Under the pieces are notes generated by a model. The model was given only the letters and a program-made list of their open reading frames with translations. It searched no databases and had not been told where the DNA came from. Shown here in pieces: positions 1 to 8,616 of a stretch of 64,000 bases of DNA; the stretch's first letter is position 1, and each line of letters starts with the position of its first letter. The DNA comes from Anaerohalosphaera lusitana (GTDB lineage: Bacteria; Planctomycetota; Phycisphaerae; Sedimentisphaerales; Anaerohalosphaeraceae), in contig NZ_CP019791.1 of NCBI RefSeq assembly GCF_002007645.1, positions 3,960,593-4,024,592 of the forward strand, written 5' to 3'. The position numbers and the translations under genes were made by a program.

Positions 1-226
1 GCGGAGCGAGCTCCTCGGTGGGGTCCGGCCCTAGTACCTGCTGACCTGCCTGCCTCGCCTGCTCACCGATCACCAGTGTGGTCGTGTGCGAATTGCTTAT
101 AGCGGTGCTGACCGGTTGCTCCGCCTCGTTGGATCCTAGAAGATCTGGAAGTCCGTTGATCAGGAAAGCGATAATGACTACAAACACAAGCCCCAGCAGT
201 AAGCCCACCTTTGCATCTGATGTCAT
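1..226 (-). CDS. Membrane-anchored protein, 3' part cut by window edge
   Basis: An open frame starts with ATG at 226 and runs off the left edge, so only the first 75 codons are visible. The start is supported by an AAAGGAG ribosome site about 7 bases upstream. Residues about 7-23 (VGLLLGLVFVVIIAFLI) form one N-terminal membrane segment, followed by a polar linker, so this is probably a single-pass protein with its bulk outside the cytoplasm. It lies 19 bases downstream of rsmH, where many bacteria carry ftsL or ftsI, but the visible sequence shows no recognisable FtsL or FtsI motif. Its function cannot be named from this part. Confidence 0.7.
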   Translation of the reverse strand, partial: MTSDAKVGLLLGLVFVVIIAFLINGLPDLLGSNEAEQPVSTAISNSHTTTLVIGEQARQAGQQVLGPDPTEELAP

Positions 227-245
227 ATTGGAACTCCTTTCCCGA

Positions 246-1157
246 TTATAATCTCTCAGCTATCCTTAGCTTCGCACTTCGCGACCTGGGATTGTCTCGT
301 ATCTCGGCCCTGTCTGCTGTCAGCGGTTTTTTGTTTACTATCCTGTATACGCCCTGGTCCGCTTTGGCCTTGAAGTCGTTTTTGACGATCCGATCTTCAA
401 GGCTGTGGAAACTTATTATGGCGATTTTTCCATGTTTTTTCAATACTTTTGGTGCGTTATTAAGCAGTTTTTCCAGGTTTCCGAGCTCGTCATTAACTGC
501 TATCCGCAAGGCCTGGAACGTCCTGGTCGCAGGATGTATCTTAAACCTCCTGCCTCTCGGCGGCTGATTCAATGCCTTACAGATAATCGCCGCCAACTGT
601 CCTGTCGTACTGATGGGCCCTGCCTTGCGTCGTTCCACGATAAAACGTGCTATCCGCCGCGATGCCCTCTCTTCGCCGTACCTGTAAATTATATCGGCAA
701 GATCCTTCTCATCTGTCCTGTTTACAATATCAGCAGCGGTTGTGGGCAGCCGATCGTCCAGCCGCATATCCAGTCGGGCGTTCTCCTGAAAGCTCATGCC
801 CCTGTCCGGATCCATCAACTGGGCGGAGCAGAAACCAAGGTCGGCCAGGATGAAATCAGCCCCCTCGACGCCCTGCTCGGCGAGAATTTCTTCGATCTGC
901 GCGAAATTCTCACGTATCAGTACGACCCTGCACTCAAGGTCACTCAGTTCCAACTGGGCCCTGGTGAGGCTTTTTTCATCCACATCCAGTCCAATAATTG
1001 TCCCTCCAGGGCTCATTTTACTACCGAACAGCGAACTGTGACCTCCATGTCCCAATGTCGCATCGACCATTACCCCGTCCGTGGGGACTGTGATCTGTTC
1101 GGCCAGAATACCTGCCAGCACCGGAATGTGCTCTGTTGATCTTTCCTTGTCGCTCAC
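246..1157 (-). CDS. rsmH: 16S rRNA (cytosine(1402)-N(4))-methyltransferase RsmH, canonical copy
   Basis: This is a SAM-dependent methyltransferase that N4-methylates C1402 in the P-site region of 16S rRNA. The 303-residue length is normal. Family landmarks are all present: HIPVLAGIL near the N-terminus, the SAM-binding DATLGHGGHS, DRGMSFQ, LDMRLD, YGEERASRRIARFI, HPATRTFQALRIAVNDEL, ISFHSLEDRIVK and the C-terminal NPRSRSAKLR. The start is GTG at 1157, preceded by AAGGACCGG. It sits in an mraZ - small gene - rsmH order typical of the head of a division/cell wall cluster. A second, divergent rsmH lies at 49397-50395; this copy keeps the standard motifs and is the likely housekeeping enzyme. Confidence 0.95.
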   Translation of the reverse strand: MSDKERSTEHIPVLAGILAEQITVPTDGVMVDATLGHGGHSSLFGSKMSPGGTIIGLDVDEKSLTRAQLELSDLECRVVLIRENFAQIEEILAEQGVEGADFILADLGFCSAQLMDPDRGMSFQENARLDMRLDDRLPTTAADIVNRTDEKDLADIIYRYGEERASRRIARFIVERRKAGPISTTGQLAAIICKALNQPPRGRRFKIHPATRTFQALRIAVNDELGNLEKLLNNAPKVLKKHGKIAIISFHSLEDRIVKNDFKAKADQGVYRIVNKKPLTADRAEIRDNPRSRSAKLRIAERL

Positions 1158-1183
1158 ACCGGTCCTTAAAACTTAAAACTGGT

Positions 1184-1387
1184 TCAGCTCAGTGCGACCG
1201 CGTTTTCAGCCAGTCTTTGCACGTCAGACGAAAATTCGACATCCGCGAACAGATTGCAGCGTTTCTTGAGCCGCTCGAGTCTTTCGGCAAGGACCGACAC
1301 AGAAGCCTGGACAGCCTCGTCGTTGTTTCGTGCGTTAGAAATCGCGTCCCTTACAATTTCCAGTTCATTGCTCTTCGCTGCAATCAT
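1184..1387 (-). CDS. Small conserved-position protein between mraZ and rsmH
   Basis: This is a 67-residue protein starting at ATG 1387, with AGGGAGAAAG just upstream. A longer reading frame exists but would overlap mraZ, so the internal ATG is preferred. The gene begins 11 bases after the mraZ stop and ends 26 bases before rsmH, so it is almost certainly co-transcribed with them. The sequence is helical and charged (NNDEAVQASVSVLAERLERL), suggesting a short coiled coil, with a single Cys and no membrane segment. I do not recognise the family. It is not FtsL, which normally follows rsmH and has a membrane helix. Confidence 0.6.
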   Translation of the reverse strand: MIAAKSNELEIVRDAISNARNNDEAVQASVSVLAERLERLKKRCNLFADVEFSSDVQRLAENAVALS

Positions 1388-1398
1388 AATCTTTCTCC

Positions 1399-1878
1399 CT
1401 AAAGATCCAGTTCGCGGCTCTCGTTCTGCAATACAGATTTGCGTGCCTGCATCATCTGCTGCTGGTACTGGGCGAGATTGTCCGCAAGATACTGCTCCCA
1501 ATCTTCGGTGTTCCATACCTCGATGTGGTCCCTCGCGCCAACCAGCGTAATGCTGTCGCTCAGCCGAGCCCTTCTTCTTATTTTGTCTCCGAGAAGCAAT
1601 CGTCCCTGCCGATCCAACTCTACCTTGCTGGCCAGGGCGAAGCTTAGCCTTTCAAATGCTACCGCTTCGTCCGGGGCAGCCGTCCCTGGCGCACCGGCAA
1701 GGGCGATCTTCTTAAAACACTTTTCCGGATAGAGGCAAAGAATCCCATTCGCCCCCAGAACCAGATAAAAATCACTGCCGTATTCTTCGGAATCGATCTG
1801 GCTGCGCAACTTGTTCGTGACAAAAAGCCTTCCTTTGCCGTCGACCGTGTGCTCGTATTCGCCTGTTAACATTAGCAT
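1399..1878 (-). CDS. mraZ: Transcriptional regulator MraZ
   Basis: MraZ is an AbrB-fold DNA-binding protein that represses the division/cell wall cluster, usually including its own gene. The duplicated family motif is visible: GEYEHTVDGKGRLFV near the N-terminus and KVELDRQGRLLL in the second half. The start was set at ATG 1878 (MLMLTGEYEHT), because MraZ proteins begin a few residues before the GEY motif. The open frame extends upstream to 1941 but those residues do not fit the family. From 1878 the protein has about 159 residues, slightly longer than usual because of a Gln-rich tail (QYQQQMMQ). It is first in the operon; a candidate operator lies about 200 bases upstream. Confidence 0.9.
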   Translation of the reverse strand: MLMLTGEYEHTVDGKGRLFVTNKLRSQIDSEEYGSDFYLVLGANGILCLYPEKCFKKIALAGAPGTAAPDEAVAFERLSFALASKVELDRQGRLLLGDKIRRRARLSDSITLVGARDHIEVWNTEDWEQYLADNLAQYQQQMMQARKSVLQNESRELDL

Positions 1879-2076
1879 GGTTTTTGTCCCACCAGCGTTA
1901 TTCCTTATGGGATACTTTACCACTTTGCCCCACACAGTCAATCACTAAAACCACTTTTTTGCAAAATAGTCGACGATTCAGAGACCTGAAAAAGTGCTAT
2001 CAGCGCGCAGCAAGTCCACCATACACAAGATGTTGCGAGGATTACTGGCTGGAAAATAATATCTGGTGCAGCAGGC

Positions 2077-2102
2077 GTGGGAGGCAATCCCACAATCCCC
2101 CA
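2077..2102 (-). promoter_or_regulatory. Candidate MraZ operator (TGGG direct repeats)
   Basis: On the minus strand the order is TGGGG, five bases, TGGGA, five bases, TCCCA, so two TGGGN boxes lie on a 10-base period. The last two also form a perfect 6-base inverted repeat (GTGGGA/TCCCAC, 2077-2093). MraZ is known to bind tandem TGGGN boxes with 5-base spacers. The site lies between the end of the M48 peptidase gene and mraZ. Assignment is by motif only. Confidence 0.5.
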
Positions 2103-2112
2103 CAGAAAATTG

Positions 2113-2838
2113 TTACTTTTTCTGGGAGATTACCCTTTTTACGACCGCGATCCGCTCTCTTGCGGGCGGATGCGTGGAGAAATATACACTCAACCCATTG
2201 CCCTCTTTGCCCAGCTTCGCCAGTCGGCCCAGCAGTTTTTCGGGCGCTGAACGGTCGAATTTGCCTGCCAGTATGAGCTTGGCGCCTATCTGGTCGGCCT
2301 CATGCTCATTGTCCTGCGAGTATGCGCTTTCGAGAAACTTCACCCCCACCTGCTGGATCCAGCCCTTGGCAGCAATGCCGCCCGGCGCAGCACGCGAGAT
2401 GGTCTTGATGGCGGAATGACTCAGCAACCGTTCCATGGAGTGTCCCTTTATGACATGGCCCATCTCGTGCCCCATGACAAATGCCAGTTCGGACTCGTCG
2501 GAATCGCATAGTTTCACGAGCGAATCCGTCACAAAAATAAAGCCGCCGGGCAGTGCAAATGCATTGGGTTTTGGATCGCTTATTAAATAAAACGAGAATC
2601 TGCGTTCCTGATTTCTTAGGCTTTTTCGCAGCTTTTCGCCTATTTCTTCCAGCTTTTGGGTGGTTTTGTCGTCGTTTACCTGCTTTACCGACCCCAGTGC
2701 CTGGGCCGCAAGATCCTTACCCACGTCATATTCAGCGGCAATCGCCTCGGCCTGCGTACCCGCGATGTTCTGCCAGACCCACTTGCCCTTGCGGACCTTA
2801 GGGCCCAGTTTTTTGCCTAAACTGTAGAACAGACTCAC
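2113..2838 (-). CDS. M48-family zinc metallopeptidase, soluble
   Basis: This is a gluzincin-type zinc endopeptidase of the M48 (HtpX/Oma1/BepA-like) family. The catalytic HEMGH is at residues 124-128 and the third ligand motif EHEAD at about 178-182. The conserved PNAFALPGGFIFV segment upstream matches the family. No signal peptide or membrane helix is visible, so it is probably cytoplasmic, unlike HtpX. The start is GTG at 2838 with GAGGTGATC upstream. It is 241 residues long and monocistronic, and its promoter must lie in the large gap towards 3.0 kb. A role in protein quality control is inferred from the family; the substrate is unknown. Confidence 0.85.
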   Translation of the reverse strand: MSLFYSLGKKLGPKVRKGKWVWQNIAGTQAEAIAAEYDVGKDLAAQALGSVKQVNDDKTTQKLEEIGEKLRKSLRNQERRFSFYLISDPKPNAFALPGGFIFVTDSLVKLCDSDESELAFVMGHEMGHVIKGHSMERLLSHSAIKTISRAAPGGIAAKGWIQQVGVKFLESAYSQDNEHEADQIGAKLILAGKFDRSAPEKLLGRLAKLGKEGNGLSVYFSTHPPARERIAVVKRVISQKK

Positions 2839-3003
2839 TGATCACCTCAGAATTAACTACTTTTACCGCTTCCAACTATAACAGAGTCAGCCCGAAGATT
2901 AAAGTGGTATATGGCTCACATCCGGTCTGATACTGATAAAACTACGGAATTCAGGCCCGAGCAGTTCTGTAATCCCCTATCTTGAGACGAGGTTCTGCCC
3001 CGA

Positions 3004-3034
3004 TTGACACATTCGACTAAAACTGCGATATTAT
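3004..3034 (+). promoter_or_regulatory. Candidate sigma-70 promoter
   Basis: TTGACA at 3004-3009 is followed after 17 bases by GATATT, or after 19 bases by TATTAT (3029-3034). It points at the small ORF starting at 3074, which has its own ribosome site. Confidence 0.5.
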
Positions 3035-3073
3035 CGGCGTAAAACGAAAGAAGGGAAAAGGGAGAAAACTGAA

Positions 3074-3241
3074 ATGAAGGACAACTCAAAACATTACCGG
3101 GGAGCGGCGAGCGGAAGAGAAAGGTCGAGCAATAAGAACAAACACGACAGAATTTTAGCGGACGCCGTCGAAACTGCTATGCAACTGATGGAAGGGCTGA
3201 AAAGCAGCAGTTATGACACCGCAAATACGCAGGGCAAGTAA
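3074..3241 (+). CDS. Small basic protein, 55 residues
   Basis: An ATG at 3074 preceded by AAGGGAG opens a 55-codon frame ending in TAA at 3241. The protein starts MKDNSKHYRGAASGRERSS, is very basic in its first half, and has a short amphipathic helix (ILADAVETAMQLMEGL) in the second. A promoter-like TTGACA lies 65 bases upstream and a hairpin terminator about 220 bases downstream. I do not recognise the family. The 3' region up to the terminator may be a long untranslated tail or a structured RNA. Confidence 0.4.
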   Translation: MKDNSKHYRGAASGRERSSNKNKHDRILADAVETAMQLMEGLKSSSYDTANTQGK

Positions 3242-3633
3242 TACGACGACAATAAACAGTATCATCGACCACGACAGCGGTAGTATTAGAACATGCCCGG
3301 CGCTGAAACGTACATTAGATAGGCAGCGGCTCTGAAAAATAGCTATTACAGCTATGAGGTTTAAAAAGGGTACGCCTAAGTAAGATTTACAATTTAGAAG
3401 TTAGTCTGGAAAAGACACAAGAGGCAGTACCAAAAAAGCTGAAATAAAGGAAAGAGCCGCAAAGGCAAGGGAGGAACATTGATTCGTCTCTTGCCTTTTA
3501 TTTTGTCGTCAAACTATTGAAAAACCTCTGAAAACTGTCTACCCGCCGCGAAATTTGAGAAACACATTGATTTTTTGAGCCTTTTCATGTGCAATAGTTA
3601 TGTGCAATCTTAATAGTACATCGAGGTGAGGCA
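3242..3633. other. Non-coding stretch between the small ORF and the phosphoesterase gene
   Basis: About 390 bases with no supportable gene on either strand. It contains the hairpin terminator at 3461-3505. The last 120 bases presumably hold the promoter of the phosphoesterase/pgsA pair, but I could not assign clear -35/-10 boxes. Confidence 0.5.
3461..3505 (+). terminator. Rho-independent-like terminator
   Basis: The arms AAAGGCAAG and CTTGCCTTT, with an inner GAG/CTC pair, flank a loop and are followed by TTTTATTTT. It ends the transcript that would start near 3040. Confidence 0.65.
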
Positions 3634-4521
3634 ATGAGTGATAACAGCAGAGATATTTTCGTCATAAGTGATCTTCACATGGGGGACGGCGGGCCGCGGG
3701 ATAACCTTGCGACCGAGGGTAAAGAGTCACAGATAGACCGTTTCCTGGATCATGTCGCAGCCGAAGACGGAGAGCTGATCATACTGGGTGATCTGTTCGA
3801 TTTCTGGCAGGCACACGTGGGCAACGTTCTCGCACTTCGAAAGAACTATCTGGACCGCTTTGCGGAAATGGGTGCTACATATGTCACCGGCAACCATGAC
3901 GCGGACCTGGAGGCACTGATCGGCACTGATTTTCTCAAGCATCCCTTTTTTGAGAGAATGGTCGGACCTTTTGAACGCACCATCGGAGGGCGAAAGTTCA
4001 AGTTCATTCACGGCCATGAGGTAGAGCCTTTCAGCAGCTACGATACGCCGGGGTGGGGCCGGATATTCGCCATACTGGTGGGCATCATGGAGGACAAGAA
4101 GGGATCTCCTCTGCTGTCCGCGGGCGGCCTTGGCGAGAGATCCATGCTTGGGTTGAGCAGGGTTTTCATGGGGCTTTGGAACCTCTTCGTGAACAGCTTT
4201 GAGAAGACAAAAAAGCGTAAAAAGACTCATCCGCACCATGTCGAAGATGAACTGACACCGGCTCAAAGGCCTGAACATACCAAAAAAATTGTATCGCTTT
4301 TCCGCAAGCATCTCGAAGAGAACGGCTATGATGCGATCATTGCAGGTCATACCCACCGGGTAGGCAGCCTGGGCGATTGGTACTTCAACAGCGGCTGCTG
4401 GGTCGGCATGCGGGAGAATTTCCTGAAAATATCGCCGGAGGGTGAGGTTGTCGTCTATGACTGGACCGATGACGGGCCGGTGGCACGTAAAGGCAATAAC
4501 CAGGAGAGCGTGGTCCAATAG
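3634..4521 (+). CDS. LpxH-like calcineurin-fold metallophosphoesterase
   Basis: This is a two-metal phosphoesterase of the family that includes UDP-2,3-diacylglucosamine diphosphatase (LpxH), which acts in lipid A synthesis. Metal-binding motifs in order are ISDLHMGD (residues 11-18), GDLFDFW (about 51), GNHD (about 86), HGHE (about 126) and GHTHR (about 236). The protein has 295 residues against about 240 for classical LpxH. The extra segment (about 150-200) contains a hydrophobic stretch and a basic KKRKKTHPHH run, which could aid membrane association. The start ATG follows GAGGTGAGG. The phospholipid gene pgsA starts 44 bases downstream, which supports an envelope-lipid role. The true substrate is not proven. 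Confidence 0.8.
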   Translation: MSDNSRDIFVISDLHMGDGGPRDNLATEGKESQIDRFLDHVAAEDGELIILGDLFDFWQAHVGNVLALRKNYLDRFAEMGATYVTGNHDADLEALIGTDFLKHPFFERMVGPFERTIGGRKFKFIHGHEVEPFSSYDTPGWGRIFAILVGIMEDKKGSPLLSAGGLGERSMLGLSRVFMGLWNLFVNSFEKTKKRKKTHPHHVEDELTPAQRPEHTKKIVSLFRKHLEENGYDAIIAGHTHRVGSLGDWYFNSGCWVGMRENFLKISPEGEVVVYDWTDDGPVARKGNNQESVVQ

Positions 4522-4565
4522 TCAGCAGGTGCACATAACAGTCCAATAAGATCAAAAGGGATATC

Positions 4566-5210
4566 ATGCAACTGACAATTGCCAACAAGATAACGATAGT
4601 TCGAATACTGCTGATCGCTCCGTATGTGATCTCCCTTCTCAAGATGAACCAGTATGAGAACGGCCAGTTGCTGCGATATACCGCTTTCGCGATCTTTCTG
4701 CTGATGTGCATAAGCGATGTGGTAGACGGCTATATGGCACGTGTCAAAAAACAGGTCACACGGCTCGGCTCTTTCCTCGATCCGATGGCTGATAAGCTGC
4801 TGATGATGAGTTCGAGCATTCTGCTCGCTACGCCCGCGACAGCGGTTGAAGGTTTTGTGCTTCCAACGGAAGTGGCGGTCCTGATCATTGGAAAGGATCT
4901 GCTGCTGCTTCTTGGTTTTCTGGTTCTGTATATGATGATAGGCAGGGTCCATGTCGTGCCGGGAGTTGTGGGTAAATTCGCGGCGTTTCTGCAGCTTGTG
5001 ATGGTGGCGAGTATTCTGATCGGGCCTGAAATGTCCAAAGCGATCGGGGTCTGGCCGATCATTGTCAGCTCAATGTGGTGGACCGCTGCAGCGCTGGCGA
5101 TACTGGCAACGATGATCTATCTCAACTACGGCAAAAAGGTCATCGAGTCGGAGGCGTACAGTGATGACGAAGCAGCCAGCGACCGGACCGATGAAAACGG
5201 GAAACAATAA
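4566..5210 (+). CDS. pgsA: CDP-diacylglycerol-glycerol-3-phosphate 3-phosphatidyltransferase-like protein
   Basis: This is an integral-membrane enzyme of the CDP-alcohol phosphatidyltransferase family; PgsA makes phosphatidylglycerol phosphate from CDP-diacylglycerol and glycerol 3-phosphate. The signature DG-x2-AR-x8-G-x3-D-x3-D is intact, from DGYMAR to DPMAD at about residues 57-79. Several hydrophobic helices cover the rest, and the C-terminus is acidic (SDDEAASDRTDE). The 214-residue length is typical. A ribosome site AAAAGGG precedes ATG 4566. Substrate choice within the family cannot be read with certainty, but the N-terminal IANKITIVRILL resembles PgsA. Confidence 0.85.
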   Translation: MQLTIANKITIVRILLIAPYVISLLKMNQYENGQLLRYTAFAIFLLMCISDVVDGYMARVKKQVTRLGSFLDPMADKLLMMSSSILLATPATAVEGFVLPTEVAVLIIGKDLLLLLGFLVLYMMIGRVHVVPGVVGKFAAFLQLVMVASILIGPEMSKAIGVWPIIVSSMWWTAAALAILATMIYLNYGKKVIESEAYSDDEAASDRTDENGKQ

Positions 5211-5368
5211 CCGCACCACAATTAAACCTGCTTCACTTTACCCTGACATCTAAAACAAGGATTTTCCTGCGCCTCTCTCAGCATTCATCCGATTGCGTAA
5301 ATCCGACACCCATGTAAAGATAAGGTCATAATCGCAACGGATTTTAGCATTAATGCATTGAGGAGCAA

Positions 5369-7411
5369 ATGCAGGATAAACAGAACGCGAACGAAAAACA
5401 TAATAAGCACCAGGAACACGAGAAACACGAAAATCACGGCGATCACCATGAACACATGATGCAGGAGTTTAAGGTAAAGTTCTGGGTATCGCTGGTACTG
5501 ACAGTACCCGTGCTGGTGTTCTCGGACATGATCCAGTCATTTCTGCAGTTGGAGGAGAAAATTGAGTTTACGGGTGAGCAGTATATTCAGCTAGTACTCG
5601 CGACCGTGATATATTTCTATGGCGGCTTGCCGTTTCTAAAAGGCCTTTACAAAGAGCTGAAGAAGAAACAACCGGGAATGATGACCCTGATCGGAATGGC
5701 CATAACCGTCGCTTATGTCTACAGTGCGGCCGTGACAGTCGGTTTGCCGGGCAAAGTGTTCTACTGGGAGCTTGCTACGCTGATAGATGTGATGCTGCTT
5801 GGTCACTGGATCGAAATGCGGTCCGTAAAGAGTGCTTCCGGTGCGGTTGAATCGCTCGTGAAACTGCTGCCCTCAGAGGCACACCGACTAAAGGATGACG
5901 GCTCTACGGAAGATGTGCCTGTCAGTGAGTTGAATAAAGAGGACATCGTCCTGATAAAGCCGGGCGAGAAGGTGCCCACCGACGGCATCATTACGGAGGG
6001 CCACACATCTGTTAACGAATCCATGCTGACAGGAGAGAGCACGCCTGTCGAAAAGAAGGAAGAAGACGAAGTGATAGGCGGATCCGTCAATGGTGAATCG
6101 GCTATCAAGATCCAGGTCGAAAAAACCGGCGAAGAGACATATCTTTCTCAGATCGTGGAGATGGTAAAGCAGTCTCAAAGCTCGCATTCAAAGACCCAAC
6201 GGCTGGCTGACCGTGCGGCCTTCTGGCTGACGGTTATAGCAATTTCGGTGGCAGTCGTGACGTTCGCGGGATGGCTGATCGGAGGTGCGGATTTTGTTTT
6301 CGCGATGGGTCGGGCAGTGACGGTGATGGTTATTACGTGTCCGCACGCACTTGGTCTTGCTATACCGCTGGTGGTAGCGGTGACGACCACACTTGGGGCG
6401 AACAACGGTTTGCTCATACGCCAGCGTACCGCGTTCGAGGAGGCACGCAAGATAGATGCGATAGTTTTCGATAAGACGGGCACACTTACGGAAGGCTCTT
6501 TCGGCGTGGACAGGATCATAACGCTGGACGAGAACACGAATGAGAATACTGTACTGCAGATGGCGGCCAGCGTGGAGAGCCAGTCGGAGCATCCGATCGC
6601 ACGTGGTATCGTTGAGATGGGCGATGAGAAAGACATCAGCATTAAAGAAATTCAGAAATTCGAGGCGATTTCCGGCAAAGGCGCACAGGCCGAGGTTGAG
6701 GGTAAGAAGGTGCTGGTGGTAAGCCCCGGTTACCTGGAAGAGAACAGTATCAGCACGGACAATGCCGCGGTGAACGAGGCACGGGAAAGAGGCAAGACCG
6801 TAGTTTATGTGCTTGCCGGTGACAAGCCGATCGGAGCGATCTCACTTTCCGACCGGGTTCGGCCTGAAAGCAAAAAGGCGATAGCGGCACTCAAGGAACA
6901 AGGCGTGAAGACGATGATGATCACCGGTGACGCAGAAGCGGTAGCTAAAAGTGTGGCCGAGGAGATAGGGCTGGACGATTATTTTGCGGAAGTGCTGCCG
7001 GACAGAAAACGCGAAAAAATAAAACAGCTTCAAGATGAAGGAATGATCGTAGCAATGGTAGGCGACGGCATAAATGATGCGCCGGCGCTGGCACAAGCCG
7101 ATGTTGGGATAGCGATCGGTGCGGGAACTGATGTTGCGATGGAATCCGCAGATATAGTTCTGGTCAGATCCGATCCCAGGGATGTGCTGGCTGTTTTGAA
7201 TATCTCGAAAGCGAGTTATCGCAAGATGATACAGAATCTGTGGTGGGCAGCAGGATACAATATTGTAGCGATTCCGCTAGCAGCGGGCGTGCTCGCGTGG
7301 GCGGGCATTTTGCTGCACCCGGCGGTTGGCGCACTGATCATGTCGGTATCGACAGTAATTGTTGCGATCAACGCCGGGTTAATGAAGAAGATGCAAGTCC
7401 GAATTCAGTAG
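5369..7411 (+). CDS. copB: CopB-type P1B ATPase (copper/silver exporter)
   Basis: This is a P-type ATPase that pumps a transition metal ion out of the cytoplasm. The N-terminus (residues 11-30) is a His-rich metal-binding tail in place of a CxxC domain. The intramembrane motif is CPH (324-326), the mark of the CopB (P1B-3) subgroup rather than CPC. Also visible are TGES (221-224, actuator), DKTGTLTEG (368, phosphorylated Asp) and [10 protein letters not shown] (hinge). The 680-residue length is usual. ATG 5369 follows a TGAGGAGC site. No metal regulator is adjacent. Cu(I)/Cu(II)/Ag(I) specificity is inferred from the motif. Confidence 0.9.
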   Translation: MQDKQNANEKHNKHQEHEKHENHGDHHEHMMQEFKVKFWVSLVLTVPVLVFSDMIQSFLQLEEKIEFTGEQYIQLVLATVIYFYGGLPFLKGLYKELKKKQPGMMTLIGMAITVAYVYSAAVTVGLPGKVFYWELATLIDVMLLGHWIEMRSVKSASGAVESLVKLLPSEAHRLKDDGSTEDVPVSELNKEDIVLIKPGEKVPTDGIITEGHTSVNESMLTGESTPVEKKEEDEVIGGSVNGESAIKIQVEKTGEETYLSQIVEMVKQSQSSHSKTQRLADRAAFWLTVIAISVAVVTFAGWLIGGADFVFAMGRAVTVMVITCPHALGLAIPLVVAVTTTLGANNGLLIRQRTAFEEARKIDAIVFDKTGTLTEGSFGVDRIITLDENTNENTVLQMAASVESQSEHPIARGIVEMGDEKDISIKEIQKFEAISGKGAQAEVEGKKVLVVSPGYLEENSISTDNAAVNEARERGKTVVYVLAGDKPIGAISLSDRVRPESKKAIAALKEQGVKTMMITGDAEAVAKSVAEEIGLDDYFAEVLPDRKREKIKQLQDEGMIVAMVGDGINDAPALAQADVGIAIGAGTDVAMESADIVLVRSDPRDVLAVLNISKASYRKMIQNLWWAAGYNIVAIPLAAGVLAWAGILLHPAVGALIMSVSTVIVAINAGLMKKMQVRIQ

Positions 7412-7440
7412 TTAAGTAAGTATTAGGAAAGGGGTACACC

Positions 7441-8598
7441 ATGAATCTCACTAATAAAGACATTAGAAAGCTCATCCAATTTGAGGGGACACCCTGCGTC
7501 TCGATCTATCTTCCTACACATATATCCAGCCCCGATACGATGGAGGGCCCTATCAGACTTAAGAATCTGTTTGCTGAGACCAAACGCAGGCTGGAAGAGA
7601 TATCGCCCGATCTGCTCGAGAAAATGAGTAAAGAACTGGGCAGGATAAACGATATGCTGAATGACATTCCGTTCTGGCAGTTCCAGAATCACGGGCTGGC
7701 GATTTTCATGGCGCCATCGTTTTTTGAATACTATCAGACACCGATTAGTTTTGAAGAATTTTGTTATGTCGGTGAGTCTTTCAATGTCAAACCGCTGGCT
7801 GAACTGCTGAGTGAGCAGACATCCGCTTACGTTCTTGCTGTGAACCGCAGGGAAGTTCATCTGTATGAGGTGGCAGGCGAGAAGATTTCCGAAAAGCAAC
7901 TGCGGAACACGATGAAGAGCATCCAAGAACTGACGCGCTATGACGACAGTGAGAAACAATTACAGCATCACAGCATGCCCAAAGGCAAGGCTGCCGGTAC
8001 GGGCACTATGTTTCATGGCCAGGGAACCGGCAGCGATAACAAGGAAGAGAAAAAACGCGCCGGCGAGTTCGTCAAGAAAGTGGTCGAAGGTGTGGAACGT
8101 GAGCTGCATGCCGACAACACGCCCGTTGTGCTTGTTGCGGACAGTTATGTTGCTCATCTGATCTATGAATCAAATCCCGAATTCAATCTGCAGATGGAAC
8201 ACGTTGACGAGAATCCTCATTACATAAGTGCAGCGGACATCCACAAAAAGGCGAAGCCGATACTGGATAAACTTGCGAATGCTCGGCTCTCCAATGTCGT
8301 CGCGCTGTACAAGAATCTGACCTCGTCGCAAAAAGCAACCGACGATCCGGCGCAGGTCATCAAGGCTGCTTACCAGGGCAGGATCGATACTCTGCTGGTG
8401 GATACAAATGAGTATGTATGGGGCAATTTTGATGCCGACAAGCAGGAGGCCGTTCTGGACGAGCATAGGCAATCCCACGACCAGGATCTCGCAAACAGTT
8501 CCGTAATGCACACACTGATGCACGACGGAAAGGTTTATGCGGTATCGAAAAGTGAGATCGAACATGAAGCTCCAATGGCAGCTATCTTACGATATTAA
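7441..8598 (+). CDS. baeRF-family (bacterial archaeo-eukaryotic release factor-like) protein
   Basis: The N-terminus has the pattern CVSIYLPTH followed by IRLKNLFAE, typical of bacterial homologues of the eRF1/Pelota fold. Around residues 190-200 lies FHGQGTGSDN, in the place of the catalytic loop of eRF1-type proteins. The protein has 385 residues and no signal peptide. Members of the family are proposed to act in ribosome rescue or RNA-related stress responses, but this is family-level speculation and no function has been shown. It starts at ATG 7441 with GAAAGGGG upstream, 29 bases after copB and 18 bases before the M50 protease gene, so the three may form one transcript. Confidence 0.75.
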   Translation: MNLTNKDIRKLIQFEGTPCVSIYLPTHISSPDTMEGPIRLKNLFAETKRRLEEISPDLLEKMSKELGRINDMLNDIPFWQFQNHGLAIFMAPSFFEYYQTPISFEEFCYVGESFNVKPLAELLSEQTSAYVLAVNRREVHLYEVAGEKISEKQLRNTMKSIQELTRYDDSEKQLQHHSMPKGKAAGTGTMFHGQGTGSDNKEEKKRAGEFVKKVVEGVERELHADNTPVVLVADSYVAHLIYESNPEFNLQMEHVDENPHYISAADIHKKAKPILDKLANARLSNVVALYKNLTSSQKATDDPAQVIKAAYQGRIDTLLVDTNEYVWGNFDADKQEAVLDEHRQSHDQDLANSSVMHTLMHDGKVYAVSKSEIEHEAPMAAILRY

Positions 8599-8616
8599 CA
8601 CCGGAAAGGATGATAA

